In this document: positions 49,920 through 61,339 of the stretch, piece by piece
How the letters are laid out: every line of letters begins with the position of its first letter
Numbering within the stretch: the stretch's first letter is position 1
From: Amia ocellicauda
Taxonomy: Eukaryota; Chordata; Actinopteri; Amiiformes; Amiidae
Reading direction: 5' to 3'
DNA: 64,000 nt
Assembly (NCBI RefSeq): GCF_036373705.1
Contig: NC_089863.1
Span: forward strand, 10,055,857 to 10,119,856
The notes under the pieces: model-generated
Databases searched by the model: none
What the model saw: only the letters and a program-made list of their open reading frames with translations
What the model was told of the DNA's origin: nothing
Program-made: the position numbers and the translations under genes

Positions 49920-51565
49920 TATGTAGAATTTCAACACATTACTTCTCAGAGTGTAGTCTCCTCTAGGGGCAGCAGCAGTGATTTGGGGTTCGTTGCAACG
50001 GGTATTAAACCTGCGGACTAGTTTAATACAGAGCTTTCAGTTCATTGCAATTGACCCTACAGGTAACTGGGCTTAATTATAGCAACACATATAATCATAC
50101 AAATAAATAAAAGTCTTGTATAAACAAACGAGTCTTAACACACAAATGCATTCTTACAATAAACACAGATAAAACGTAATATACAGTACATATAATTATA
50201 ATAAAGCATACATAAAACAATCAGTTTTAATAAAGTTAATAAATAAACGTATCCTCATAATAATGTGTAATAATCTTACTTCAGTATGATATTAAACATC
50301 ATAAAGCATAATAATATAAACTATAGACATAACCACGCTTAATAAATCAATAGTAATTTAATAAACGTATCCTGATTCTAATGTGTAATAAGCATCATAG
50401 ATAATAATGATATAAATTAAATACAACTATAATGAAAATAAATAGGCATAATAAGGTTCTATAAATAAATTCAGCCTCATCATTCATAAATATTTGTTGT
50501 ATTCATCAGCAACTTATTAAGAACCACATGGTGTTTAATAAACTGTTTAAAATAGCTTTTTAAAATATAACATATATATATAAATATAACACAAAACTAT
50601 TATTTAATCATACAGTCTACATTATCAATTGAGTTTAATTTAAAACTAATACACATTTGCACACCTCAGTCATATTTAAACTTCCGGGGTCATTTTACAG
50701 GCATTTTTCTCAATGCTGTGATAAGAGACTTTTACCTTTTTAAACTGTTTTAATTTGGTTTATTTTTCAAACAACCCTAAATATGACATTCATCATAGTT
50801 TATTATGCAAACTAGATATTTACTATATTAAAAAAACACTCTTTTGTAGTGTTGCAAAGTGAGCTGTGAGATCCTGTCAGTGCTTTATGAAGGAAGGTAA
50901 GATGGCATGTATTTTCATTTTTAAAGCGTGTATTTGGCTGATTTTAAAACAAATATTGTACAACATTTAAAACTATTATATGCCTGTATTATACACAGTT
51001 TTAAACACCTCGCCACTAATTTTAAATTCACGAAGACAAAGAAGCTGCATTGACAACATTTTAATAAGCAGATGAGATTAAATACATAAAACCCCTATCA
51101 CATCCCAAGACATTCACAATTCCATCAATTATTCCATCAGGAAATGTATTTTTTTTTTGTTAGCTTTGCAGAGAAAGTTTGAAAACACTATGTAGGATAC
51201 AACTTTATGAACACTGACATTTTATTTATAAACATCATTGTTCTGAACTGCTGTCAAATAGTTTTTTGTCAGTAGAATGTAGTATTATTAACTTTATATT
51301 GCATACCCATTGAGCTCAAATTGAGCATATTTACAAATGTACAAATACAACTTTTATCCTAGAATTCAAACCTAAAACTGTATGAAAATTAGATTAATAT
51401 TTAACCAATAAAGTGTTAAACTTATTCTATCTGTACAAACAATTGGAATATCTCAATTAAATGTGGTCAACATAATTGCATTATGTTGGCCTTGTTTGTT
51501 TTTTTAATTCATAGGCCTTCATTGTCAGAACATAAAGTGGGATCATCGCAAAGAAAATGAACAAA
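49920..51565. other. AT-rich intergenic sequence, no feature seen
   Basis: Strongly AT-rich with scattered AATAAA and ATATAT words. No open frame, RNA gene or transposon end recognised. Confidence 0.5.
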
Positions 51566-51569
51566 AAGT

Positions 51570-51643
51570 GCCATGATAACGAGATTATCGGCGTTATTTA
51601 CTTCACCTGTCAGTGGTCATAATGTTATGGCTGATCGGTGTTG
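51570..51643. mobile_element. Solo end of the Tc1 family seen at 22149-23049
   Basis: Reads GTGCCATGATAACGAGATTA, then TCACCTGTCAGTGGTCATAA and TGTTATGGCTGATCGGTGT. This matches the right end of the deleted Tc1 at 22976-23049. No partner end is seen nearby, so this is a fragment. Confidence 0.8.
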
Positions 51644-52640
51644 ATCTACTATGACAGATGACCACTAGTGGCCTGTCTGAGGCTTGCAACCAGCTGCTAC
51701 TGCCCTGACTATGAGAAACCAGCTGCCTCCTCCCAATGCTGGTCACAACAAGATAGGAAATTAATTCATTTCCAGTTTTCCAATATGGAAAACCTGTTAT
51801 TGGTCCACTTTATTATTAGAGTCCTTTGATTTGACATGTGGGTATCAACTGAGTATCATAGTGATAGGCCCACATTAGTGCTGTTTTTCCATTTCATACG
51901 TTTCGTAACTGGGACTGGTAGATCTCACCAGGCTTGCAAATGAAAAAGTAGATCTCATGTCAAAAAAGGTTGGGCACCACGGCTCTAGACAGACACATAC
52001 AAAACAAACAGCTCACATAGTGTCCGTCATCAGCGGAATAAAGGGAAACCACAACAAAAGACATTAAACAAAACAAAATGCATAACGGTTTTTAGGGAAT
52101 GGTCCTCAAAATAAGGCACACTGAAACAAACAGCGATATCTATCTTTAACAAAGCCTCTTCAGTTCCCCCAGATATAAAATCGATACAGAATTAAACTTC
52201 CTAAACTGTTTACAGGCTCTTCTTCTGCTTATGGGTTTAGAGCCTGTAATGTTATTAAATAAAAAAAATACATAAAAAACACTCAGTTTTTAAACCAAAG
52301 AAAACCATGTTTTGAGTCGAGTGTACAGTTTGTAACAGTTCTAGTATCTTCAGTATCTTTACGATACACACATCGAAGAAAAACGAGGAACAAACAGTCA
52401 TTAAATCCTGACAGTCCGGGATCGATACTCAGTTAAGTGTTTGGTTTGTGCTAAAGGCAGGGGGGCGTGGTGCGAACACTGGATATATAATCAGCACAGT
52501 AATGACTGGCAATGTTTTCTATATACGTGTATGTACATATTTGTGAACATTTGTGATTAAAAATATCTATTCTTCCATAACAATCACTGCATTCCAGATT
52601 AACTCTGTTGCACTGAGCTAGAAATATTGTTTTTAATTAA
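51644..52640. other. Intergenic, no gene seen
   Basis: AT-rich sequence. The segment GGTTGGGCACCACGGCTCTAGA at 51968-51990 resembles, in reverse complement, the end of a hAT-type MITE (CCGTGGTGCCCAACC), but no second end was found. Confidence 0.4.
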
Positions 52641-52652
52641 TAAATCTGAATA

Positions 52653-52658
52653 TTTATT
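52653..52658 (-). terminator. Polyadenylation signal of the TRIM gene
   Basis: AATAAA on the minus strand, 42 nt past the stop codon at 52700. Confidence 0.6.
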
Positions 52659-52699
52659 TCTATCAATATTGTTCTTGCAACACACAACCACATAAGATT

Positions 52700-55600
52700 T
52701 CACTTCTTCACTATAGCTACACGGCTGTGTGGGTCAGTGTTGTACACTCCAAACCCCAGACAGACAGGCTGGGTGAATGTGGTGCTGAAGGTGTGCAGGT
52801 GTGTCAGAGTGTCTCCTGCCTCATAGAAGGACACAGAGCCGGCGCTGTAATCCAGGGACACGGCCACCCTGCTGGGGGACCGAGTGACCGGCAGGACTGT
52901 CTGATTATCATTGTGCCAGACTAAGAGCTCCTTTTTATCAGTCTGTAAAATACTCCTTGACACACTGTTACACCCGAGCACTGCAGACCGTTCCTTCCCT
53001 CTCCTCTTGATGCTCTTATAGCTGATCCCAACTCTCCAGACTCCCTCCACCTCCATCTCCCAGTGGTGAGTCCCTGAGGAGAAGCTCTGGCAGCTCAGCA
53101 CCTGAGACCAGTATTCAAACCTGTCTGGATGGTCAGGGTAGGGCTGCTTGTCTTTAACTCTCTCTGCTGACAGCAGCTCCTCTGAGATCTTCAGCTGGGG
53201 GTGTGCTGTGTTCATATCCAGGGTCAGTGGGCCACCATCTAGGAGAGACAGACTCAGAGATCAGAGCTGCTCTACAGGCTGAACTCAAGACCCACAGCTA
53301 CAGCCCAGCTTGGCTTTACACAACACACTGAACAGTCCTTATGAGCTCCTGAGGGCAGATGGGTAACTGGGATCCCACACTGCTGGACTACAGACACAGA
53401 AACACACAAGCACAGCTCTGACTGGTGAGGTTTGTCCACACAGCCCAGATCAGTTACACTTCACACTGAAGCCTCTGACTGTCAGTGTCCTCCTGTGCGC
53501 TCACTGCTGTGTGATGAACGGACTGGAACCGCCATCGCTAGTTTAAAAACCCAGTGTATATATGTTACAAGGTCCTTCATATTTAACAGTGATCATGCTT
53601 TATTCATTTTACCACCCATATAGATTGCTTATGAATTGTAACAGATACCGCTTTCTTTTGGCTCTGTTACGGATAACCACGCTCGAAGAATAAAGGGAGG
53701 AAGCGCAGGATGAAAACAAAGCTTAATTGCGAACAGGCTTTCAATCGGGCTGGAAGTAAGCGACCCTGTCTTGCACTCGAACCGAGGCGTAGGAACCGGG
53801 CACCCCTCTTTATTACTTCACACCCCTCTTCATTACTTCGCACCCCTCTTTATTACTTCACACCTCTTTATTACCGGCTCCCCCAATCACGCGCCCTGTG
53901 TTCCCTGGGATCCCATCTGGGATTTTGATTATTTGAAAATCGTTAGTAGTGCATATGCTTGTATGAGAAGGGCGCTTCTGTAAATGTATAACAGAAGATT
54001 TAGTTTCGAGATGTATACAAGCATCGTGCGCATTGTGGGATTGAGTTTGTCTGTAACTACGTGCGTTTCTTCGTCAGGGAGGAGTTATTACTCCAGTATT
54101 GCGCCGCACTTTCCTGTAGTGAAAGGCACGCAGGCGCATTGCATGAGAAGGGGGCGAATGGCGTTATTCCAGATTTTTATTTTAAGGTACAACTGTATCT
54201 AGGTTGAACACGTAATACAATCAGTATGAAGAAATGTGTTTTACTGTAATTGCTTGAGTATAATTGTATGTTAAATATTGCGCTGCAGCAGGGGCGGGTC
54301 TATAAATATTTTGATGGGGGGGCCAGGCTGGGGCACAGACTCGGAGAAGGGTGGCACATTTAAGTAACATGTAAAAAGTAAAACTGTAAAAATTACAGCT
54401 CTATATTCTAGGAAATAATAAACTGTACATAATTAATAACAAAATTGTTTATTTTGTGTGAAAAGGAATGCAAAACAAGCAACTTCACATGTGATATGAA
54501 GTAGCAGTAACTTACATTTGCAGAAGCATATAGCCTATGGTAGATGCAATGCAACAAGCAAGGTAGTTTCTCGCCATATATAGATGTGCATAGGATATAA
54601 CAACTTCATTGACAACAGTAGAAATTGGCTTTTGAGCCCAGCGAGAAGCTGTAGCAAAGTTTTTGTTTTGTTTTGTCTTTTTTAAGTTGAAAAATGTTCT
54701 GTATTCTGGATATTAAAGAAAAGGGTGGCTGCCATTGTGGGGATATAATCAGTACAGTTAAACCTTTTATGCTATGTATTAGTTTCAACCTCCCTCTGGT
54801 CTCTGCATGCACTGATACACATACCTTGATCTGCAGATAACTTAGTGGACAGTGATGACTGCTGCTCGTTCCTCTCATCCCTGACATGCCTTTCTGCTTC
54901 ACTGCTTCCTGCTTCTGTAGCTACTCTTTTTTCCTTCACGTGGAAGAAATTCTCAATATTTTGAGACCTTTTCATTGATCCAATTGTTCTTTCCCTATGT
55001 TTCTACTGTCTGCCCCTGAAGAAATAATAATGCATATTTTTCAGTTACTTAGTTAACTCACAAAATAATGTCTTTCCTAAAGCTGAAACATTATCTTGAC
55101 AGATATTACATTTGGTGAAGTATTAATCATTATAACGTTACATTTACAGTATAAGGTTACACCTCTCTACAATAGGCCTAGCTTAAAAACAGGCACGTAG
55201 CGTTAGCTTTGGCAGGACCATGCTCTATTTGACATAACAGTCACTTTGGCCGGGGTTTTTCTAATTTATTATATGACATAACGTTACGTAACAAACCCGT
55301 AGTATTGACTTTTTGAAAATGACACAACACGTCTTCCACAACCACAACAATCGGAGGGGTGAATGCAGATGTCATGCCTTGTGCATACAATTAAATATAA
55401 ATAATTTGGCCAACATCAAAGCAATGTAAAATTATAGTTATTGTTAAGAAAACTACTACTACTACTTGTAGACAATTAATAACAACACCTTATCACATTC
55501 TTACTCTGATGGGGGTGGCACTTAGATTCTAGGGATGGCCCATGCCACCCCGGGCTACCCCGCTGGCCCCGCCCCTGCTCTGCGTTTTTTCTTTTAACTA

Positions 55601-58600
55601 TTTCACACCCGTGCAGGGAGGGGGATTTCCATGGATAGGATTCAAGCTCTGTACACAAGACAGGCAGTCTGCCTTTGAACTTGATGAAGGACTGCGGACA
55701 GTTAGTGCAGCCTCTTCATATTACTTGAGACAGTTTGTACTGTTCAGTCTGATAGTTTGCTTTTTTTTGTTTTATTTCTATTATTTTTTTCATTTCATTG
55801 CCATGAATTGTGGAATGCCTTTTTTTCTTGCTTTCTTGAACTGAGAATTTGACAACTTTGGCAACTGCAATTGCAGTGAAGACATTATGATTGCAGCTGA
55901 ACTTCATACTTCATGGCCACTTCACTGCACTGTGATATTATGAACCCTGGAGGAGAGGGAGGCCCTGGCAGTCGGTCACAAACACATGTGAAGGAGCAGC
56001 CTGAGTCAGTGTGACCGCAGTGCTGCAGTGAACAGCAGATACTCACAGTTCTGGCTCCTCAGGACCATTAGAAACTCCTCTGTCTCTGCCTGGAAATCCC
56101 TGTATTTGTTCTCCAGGTTCTCCAGCAGCTTCTTCCTGTCCAGGCTGACAGGCTCAGGGTCGCACACAGGGGCCTCCAGGGCTCTGCAGATCCTGCAAGA
56201 CACACACAACACAGTCACAGCGCTGCCCGTCTCTCTGGGCTCTGTGTGCGGTGGCGCTGCCTGTCTCTCTGGGTGCAGCAGGGCAGCTGCAGTAATGCAC
56301 TGTGTGTCCTAGTCAGCACAGTGCACTGACCTGTGCTTCAGAGGGATTGTCTGCTCCTGTGTGCGGTGAGTCTGTGTGATTCCTCCACATCAATCCTCAG
56401 CCTGGCCTGTGAATCTAGTGTCAGTGGCTCACCCGTGTCTCTATGGACTAACACAAGCAGTGCTGTAATAGGGGTGTCAGCTGCATAATGTCTGATAGAT
56501 GGAAGAATGGAAGACCTGCAATACAACAATAAGACAGTTTAATGATGCAGTTCACCTGAGAGACTCTGAGTGGTGCTGCTCCCCTTGTCACTGCCAGCCT
56601 GCAGCTGCGATGGACCCTCCAGATTGGGGGTTCACAATCTCTGGTGATGGAGGGGCAATTTCCAGAGGTTGCATGGGATGGGGGGGCTGCAGTAGAAAAT
56701 GAACCACCGGTGAAAACGTAATATTTCCCAATTCATACCTTTTTATTAACTTTAAATGTTGTTTAATTATTTTCCCTTCCCCCAAATTACATGTCCTATT
56801 TGTAACATAAAATGTTCAGAAACTGTAACAATATAGTAAAGGTTCAGAAAAGGGTGGTTGAAAGTTAGCTTTGGGGGGCCGCACCAAACATCCTTGAGGG
56901 CCGCATTTGGCATTTGGCCGCACTTCGGGAACCCCTGCTCTAGATAATCAATATCCCCATTCACTCATAAACATAAGCAGTCTTTTTTGTGGCATTTTGT
57001 TGCCGGCAAGGTCTGTGTGAAAGGGTCTGAGCCAGCATATCGACATCAGGAATTTTCCACCTTGGGACCTAGTCTGTGTGAATAGAGCAGGATTAACGTC
57101 CTGGAGTAACCAATCAGAATAGGGGTGTGTTTTTGTGTTATGTCGACAACACATCCAGGTTAAAGCACCTTCGACCAAGAACTTGTAACCGTGACTGTAA
57201 CGCAAAAATGGACCAGGTCGTTAAAAATAGCAGAAGTTAAAAATAATGTAGTCGCAGCAATTCTGAGTCTTTTGATGAACCAACAGGTTTGTGACATATG
57301 TAATACTAACTATTGTCACACATATGTCAGATGTTATATACTGTACCAATAAATCATACAAAATATAATCTCTCTATACAGGCAAACATGTTATTGGACT
57401 GCATTACAGTGACCCTGACGGTAGTTTGTTTTGAGTTACTTAATTTGATTTTAAGGCAGTAATGACAGACTTTAAAAAATGAAAAATAAAATGTTGTTTT
57501 GAGCCATCAATCACTTGCAGATCTGCACACCCAGACTTTTAGATTTAACTTTGCTGCAGTATATGTCAAGACCCCACACAATACCTCTTGTTATGCACCC
57601 ATGAACTGAGAACCGAGTCTGGGTTCACTGGATCAAATGATCTGTGACCGCTGGGTCTAGTGACTACACCTGAAAAACACACAACAGCGCTCATTCCGGC
57701 TGCCTCTGTTTTGTGTGTGAAAGGGTACAAGCCAGCATTTGTCTGGCATTCAAAGCAAATATGAATAGGGGTGTAAAAGGAGAAAAGGAGGAAAACATTG
57801 CCTGTATTTTGTGGGTATTTCAGTGTGAATGGGGCTAATGACATTCATAGTGATTCATAGTGCATCAAACACCAGTCCAGTCTTTGACCTCCCCTGGGTG
57901 GTCTCAGGTGAGTCTCACCTGAATGAGGCGGAACGGGTCTCCCTCCTGCAGCAGAGTCTGGACGTCTCTCCTGATGCCCTCAGTGTGGCTCAGCTGCTCC
58001 ACTATCCTGCTGTGGTTGAGCTGCAGCTGACTGGCAGTGCGCTGTGTCTCCTGCTGGTGTCTCTCTCTCAGCTGGGACACCAGCCTGTCCACGGCTCTGT
58101 GGAGACGCTCAGCCAACTGGTCAGCTGAGCTGCCCTGAGGGGAAACAGCATTATAGTGCAGCTGGGCTGGTCATGGAAATGCAAGATACTGCTTCCCTGA
58201 ACAGCAGAGCGAGTGACACATCACTGCTCACAGCACTGCGAGGCAGAAAACAAAACAGACGAATAGAAAGTGAAACAAGAACAGCTGTCTGAATGTGTTT
58301 CACAGCATGAGGCCATGGTGTGATTCAGAAGTGAATAAAAAGTTCAATTAGACTCAAAGAATTAATGAAAAATGGCAAAATAAGGAGTGTGTTTCACAGT
58401 AATTTCTAAAAGCTCATTGGGGTCTCTTCCTAAATAGTGATTGTATCACATCTCCACATATAAATGTGATCTTGTTACATAAATCAGCTTTAAAATCACT
58501 CAATCCCTCTTATCTCTGCCTCTTAGAGACTCTTACAGGAACAAGGTTCCCACCCTGGTCAAGCAGGCCCTCTGCCATCGCCCTACAGGCAGTATTTCAC

Positions 58601-59468
58601 TGTGCAGTTGTAGTGTAACAGTGTCTGAACAGCAGTCATTACACTCACAATGTTATTCTCATTGGTCTTGTGCTTCTTCAGGACCTCCTGAGTCTCCTGC
58701 AGCTTCTCCTCAGCTCTCTGCAGTCTGGATTCCAGGCAGGCCTGCAGCATCACACACACAGACTGAGGTTACAGCACAGCGACACACGGTCATGTCTGCC
58801 AGACATGGCCACACTCTGAGATTACCAGATTATAATGTCTAATTCTGAAGTGTAAAGTGTATCATATAAAATATTAGCCTGGCCCCTACCTTGAGCTCCT
58901 TCTCCATGTTCTTCAGGGATTTCACGGTGTGTCCAGTGTGCTTCCCTTCCACTGTGCAGTCAGTGCAGGCGAACACCTTCTCCTCAGCGCAGTAGTACTT
59001 GTACATCTCATCGTGCTCTGGGCACTTTCTCTGCCCGATGTCCCGCAGGGGCTCAGAGAGGGGGTGGTGTCTGAAAGCCGGCTTCTCCTGGTGCAGCTTC
59101 AGGTGGACCGCACACATGGACACCTCACACTTCAGACAGGTCTTCACTGCGGCCGTCTGCTCTGGACACCAGTCACAGGACACCACCGCCTCCACAGTCT
59201 CGGCCCTCTGGCTCCTCCTGAACTCGTCGGCGATGTTGGCCAGCCTGTAGTTCTTCTGCAGCTGTGCCTCCTGCCCGTGCTCCTTCCTGCACTCAGGGCA
59301 GCTCAGTCGCTCCCCACTTCCTACAGACTGCTTCTTCAGCTCCTCCACACAGTGCAGGCACAAGTTGTGTCCGCAGGGCAGCAGGCAGGGGTCCCTGAAG
59401 ATGTCCAGACACACCGGGCAGGTCAGCTCACCCTCCAGGGGGTCCTCTGGCTTCATAGACTCAGACAT
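52700..59468 (-). CDS. TRIM E3 ubiquitin ligase: RING, two B-boxes, coiled coil, PRY-SPRY
   Basis: Exons 59468-58890, 58741-58649, 58134-57919, 56192-56047 and 53238-52700 are supported. Frame continuity needs one more exon of 3n+2 nt between the third and fourth of these; a 23-nt exon at 56556-56578 would fit. The RING starts LTCPVCLDIFRDPCLLPCGH and ends CPEC. B-box 1 is CDWCPEQTAAVKTCLKC. B-box 2 is CPEHDEMYKYYCAEEKVFAC followed by HTGH. Coiled coil: ESRLQRAEEKLQETQEVLKK and the 72-residue exon. PRY-SPRY: MNTAHPQLKISEEL, GTHHWEMEV, ELLVWHNDN, then TLTHLHTFSTTFTQPVCLGF. The start MSESMKPED is chosen because it leads straight into the RING; an in-frame ATG lies at 59537. Domain order fits the fish TRIM16/25/39-like expansions, many of which act in antiviral signalling. 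Which one cannot be decided. Confidence 0.85.
54289..55577. mobile_element. Possible hAT-like element in the TRIM gene's last intron region
   Basis: The left end is CAGGGGCGGGTCTATAAA and the reverse complement of the right end is CAGGGGCGGGGCCAGCGGGG. Both are followed by a GGTGGCAC motif (54350 and, inverted, 55515). CAGGGG termini are common for hAT elements. Flanks CGCTGCAG and CTCTGCGT match only partly as an 8-bp duplication. No transposase was recognised. Confidence 0.4.
56625..56937. mobile_element. hAT-type MITE in a TRIM intron
   Basis: The left end is TGGGGGTTCACAATC and the right end in reverse complement is CAGGGGTTCCCGAAGTG. Flanking 8-mers CTCCAGAT (56617-56624) and CTCTAGAT (56938-56945) differ at one base, as expected for an aged hAT 8-bp target duplication. 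The inside holds GGGGGGCCGCACCAAAC and CCGCATTTGG, typical words of this MITE class. Length is 313 bp and there is no coding capacity. Confidence 0.7.
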
Positions 59469-59772
59469 TGCCTTCTCTAACCTGAACAGAACTGAGACTC
59501 CTTGCCTGGGCATAAATTGATGTTGAAGTGGCAGCACAGTCTGTAGGTGTGGTGATTGTGAAATTCCTCAGAACAGGTCTTTCAGCTGCAATTATCTGAA
59601 TTAATCCTCACAGGTCAGTTTTATTGTGTTTTACAAGATTCACAAGATCTCTTGGTGAGCAATAAGATGACAATCCTGGATGTTACTGTCAGGCTGTTGC
59701 TGCTCCCTAACCCCAAGGCCACCCCCAGTCGAGCCTTATTAGCTTAGCTGCCCATCACATGAGACTGAGGCC

Positions 59773-59822
59773 ATGTCCATTGGGTCCCTGAAGATGTCCA
59801 GAAACACTGGGCAGCTCAGCTT
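59773..59822 (-). pseudogene. RING-exon remnant of another TRIM gene
   Basis: On the minus strand, GAGCTGCCCAGTGTTTCTGG followed by ACATCTTCAGGGACC translates to LSCPVFLDIFRDP-like sequence. It parallels LTCPVCLDIFRDP of the TRIM gene that starts at 59468. The second RING cysteine is Phe here. Only about 45 bp are recognisable. Confidence 0.55.
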
Positions 59823-59829
59823 TTCGCCC

Positions 59830-61285
59830 CCCTCGTTCTGTCTTCAAAGGCAGACAATTCACTTTCTTTTTCCTTTCTTGCTGTATTTGAGTCTCCCGTG
59901 CTGTGAGTTCTTGTGTTGCTGAGCAAGTGAAAGTGAAAGTCAGACTGCTGCCATCTCAGGGCATGGCCAGAGTTTGACTTGCATTTCTCCTCACAGCAGG
60001 GCAGTCAGTGGCCCCGCTCCGACTCTAGACACAGATCCTCTCCAGAGGAGAGCCCAACAGCTGGAGCCACAGCACACACACAACCACACGCACAATCACA
60101 CCACTGATCTTCACCTGCAGCTCAGAGTCCAGCAGCTTGCTCGTTGGCTCAGGTCAGATATGGAACAGGCAGGTTGGAAACAGGTTTGTAAACATTAAAT
60201 ACATTATATATATACCACTGTCTGAACCAGACTGCACCGAGTTACCTTCAGACCCTGACCTCTCCATACATCCCCTCCAGACTTATACTTTTAGAGGTTG
60301 GTAGGATATTTATCACGTTTTGGGCTTTATCAAATACAGTTGACTACAGCAACCAAACACACATGCACACAGACTCACACCAGTAATATATACACACCCC
60401 TATATCCTGTACACATATCCTATCCAGACACTGCACAGCACACACAGATCAGAGCTGTTCAGGGGAGTGTGAAGCTCACAGCTGAGGGCCAGCTGAGCTT
60501 CTTTTCCTCATCTTCATTATTTTCTTTAATTGGTTTTGAAATGGTTTATGGTTTTCATGTGCGTCTATTTTAGGAGACGCCGCTCGGTCTGACTGTCACC
60601 TGCACCCCTAACTCTAACCCTTGGCCATAACATTAAAGTGCAATAAACTTTGAGCTGAAATGTTTTTACCATATCTAGCACTATATTATAGTATAAGTTA
60701 TACAAGATATTCAAAAGTATAAACTGGGACACATTGAAACAATATATAAAACAAATTACATCACTTTCAAATTTAATTTAGTTTATTTTGTTTACCAGTG
60801 CATCGTAAATAACCGTGTTGCTTCTCCCTGTATCGTGATCCGATTAACATTGGCAATATAGCTTAATTTAAGTATCCTATATATTCTCCCTTATTATCCA
60901 TAACTTACTCCAACAGTTTTCCCACAAATTCAGTTTCAGCATGTTTTCTCTGTGTTCATCAATGTGCAAAATAAAATAATCACTCATCAAATACATCGCG
61001 GGTGGAATCGGCTTTTATTGTGAATGAGATTCCTTTAAAAAATACCTGACACCGTAATGAACGGATCAGTTATTAATCGCTAAGTTTTGTGTAAGGTTTG
61101 TATTTCTGCAGTCGGTAAAGCGTCTATACTTGGATTACCATTAACATAGTTATAATGCACTTTTCCACCGTGCATTAATAACTGCTCCAGATGAATCGTT
61201 TTCCCAAGGTAAACCCACATATTCCTTCTTGTGAAAAGTTTCTAGCGCATCTCTCGCATCACTGCGTCAGGACCTCACAGTGCTA
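59830..61285. other. No gene seen
   Basis: Unique-looking, moderately AT-rich sequence upstream of the TRIM gene. Open frames are short and show no domain. Confidence 0.5.
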
Positions 61286-61287
61286 AC

Positions 61288-61336
61288 CGGACCAGTGTGG
61301 GACCAGTGTGGGACCAGTGTGGGACCAGTGTGGGAC
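61288..61336. repeat. Short tandem repeat GGACCAGTGTG
   Basis: ACCAGTGTGGG repeats four times with a period of 11 bp, ending in GTGTGGGACTC. Confidence 0.9.
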
Positions 61337-61339
61337 TCA

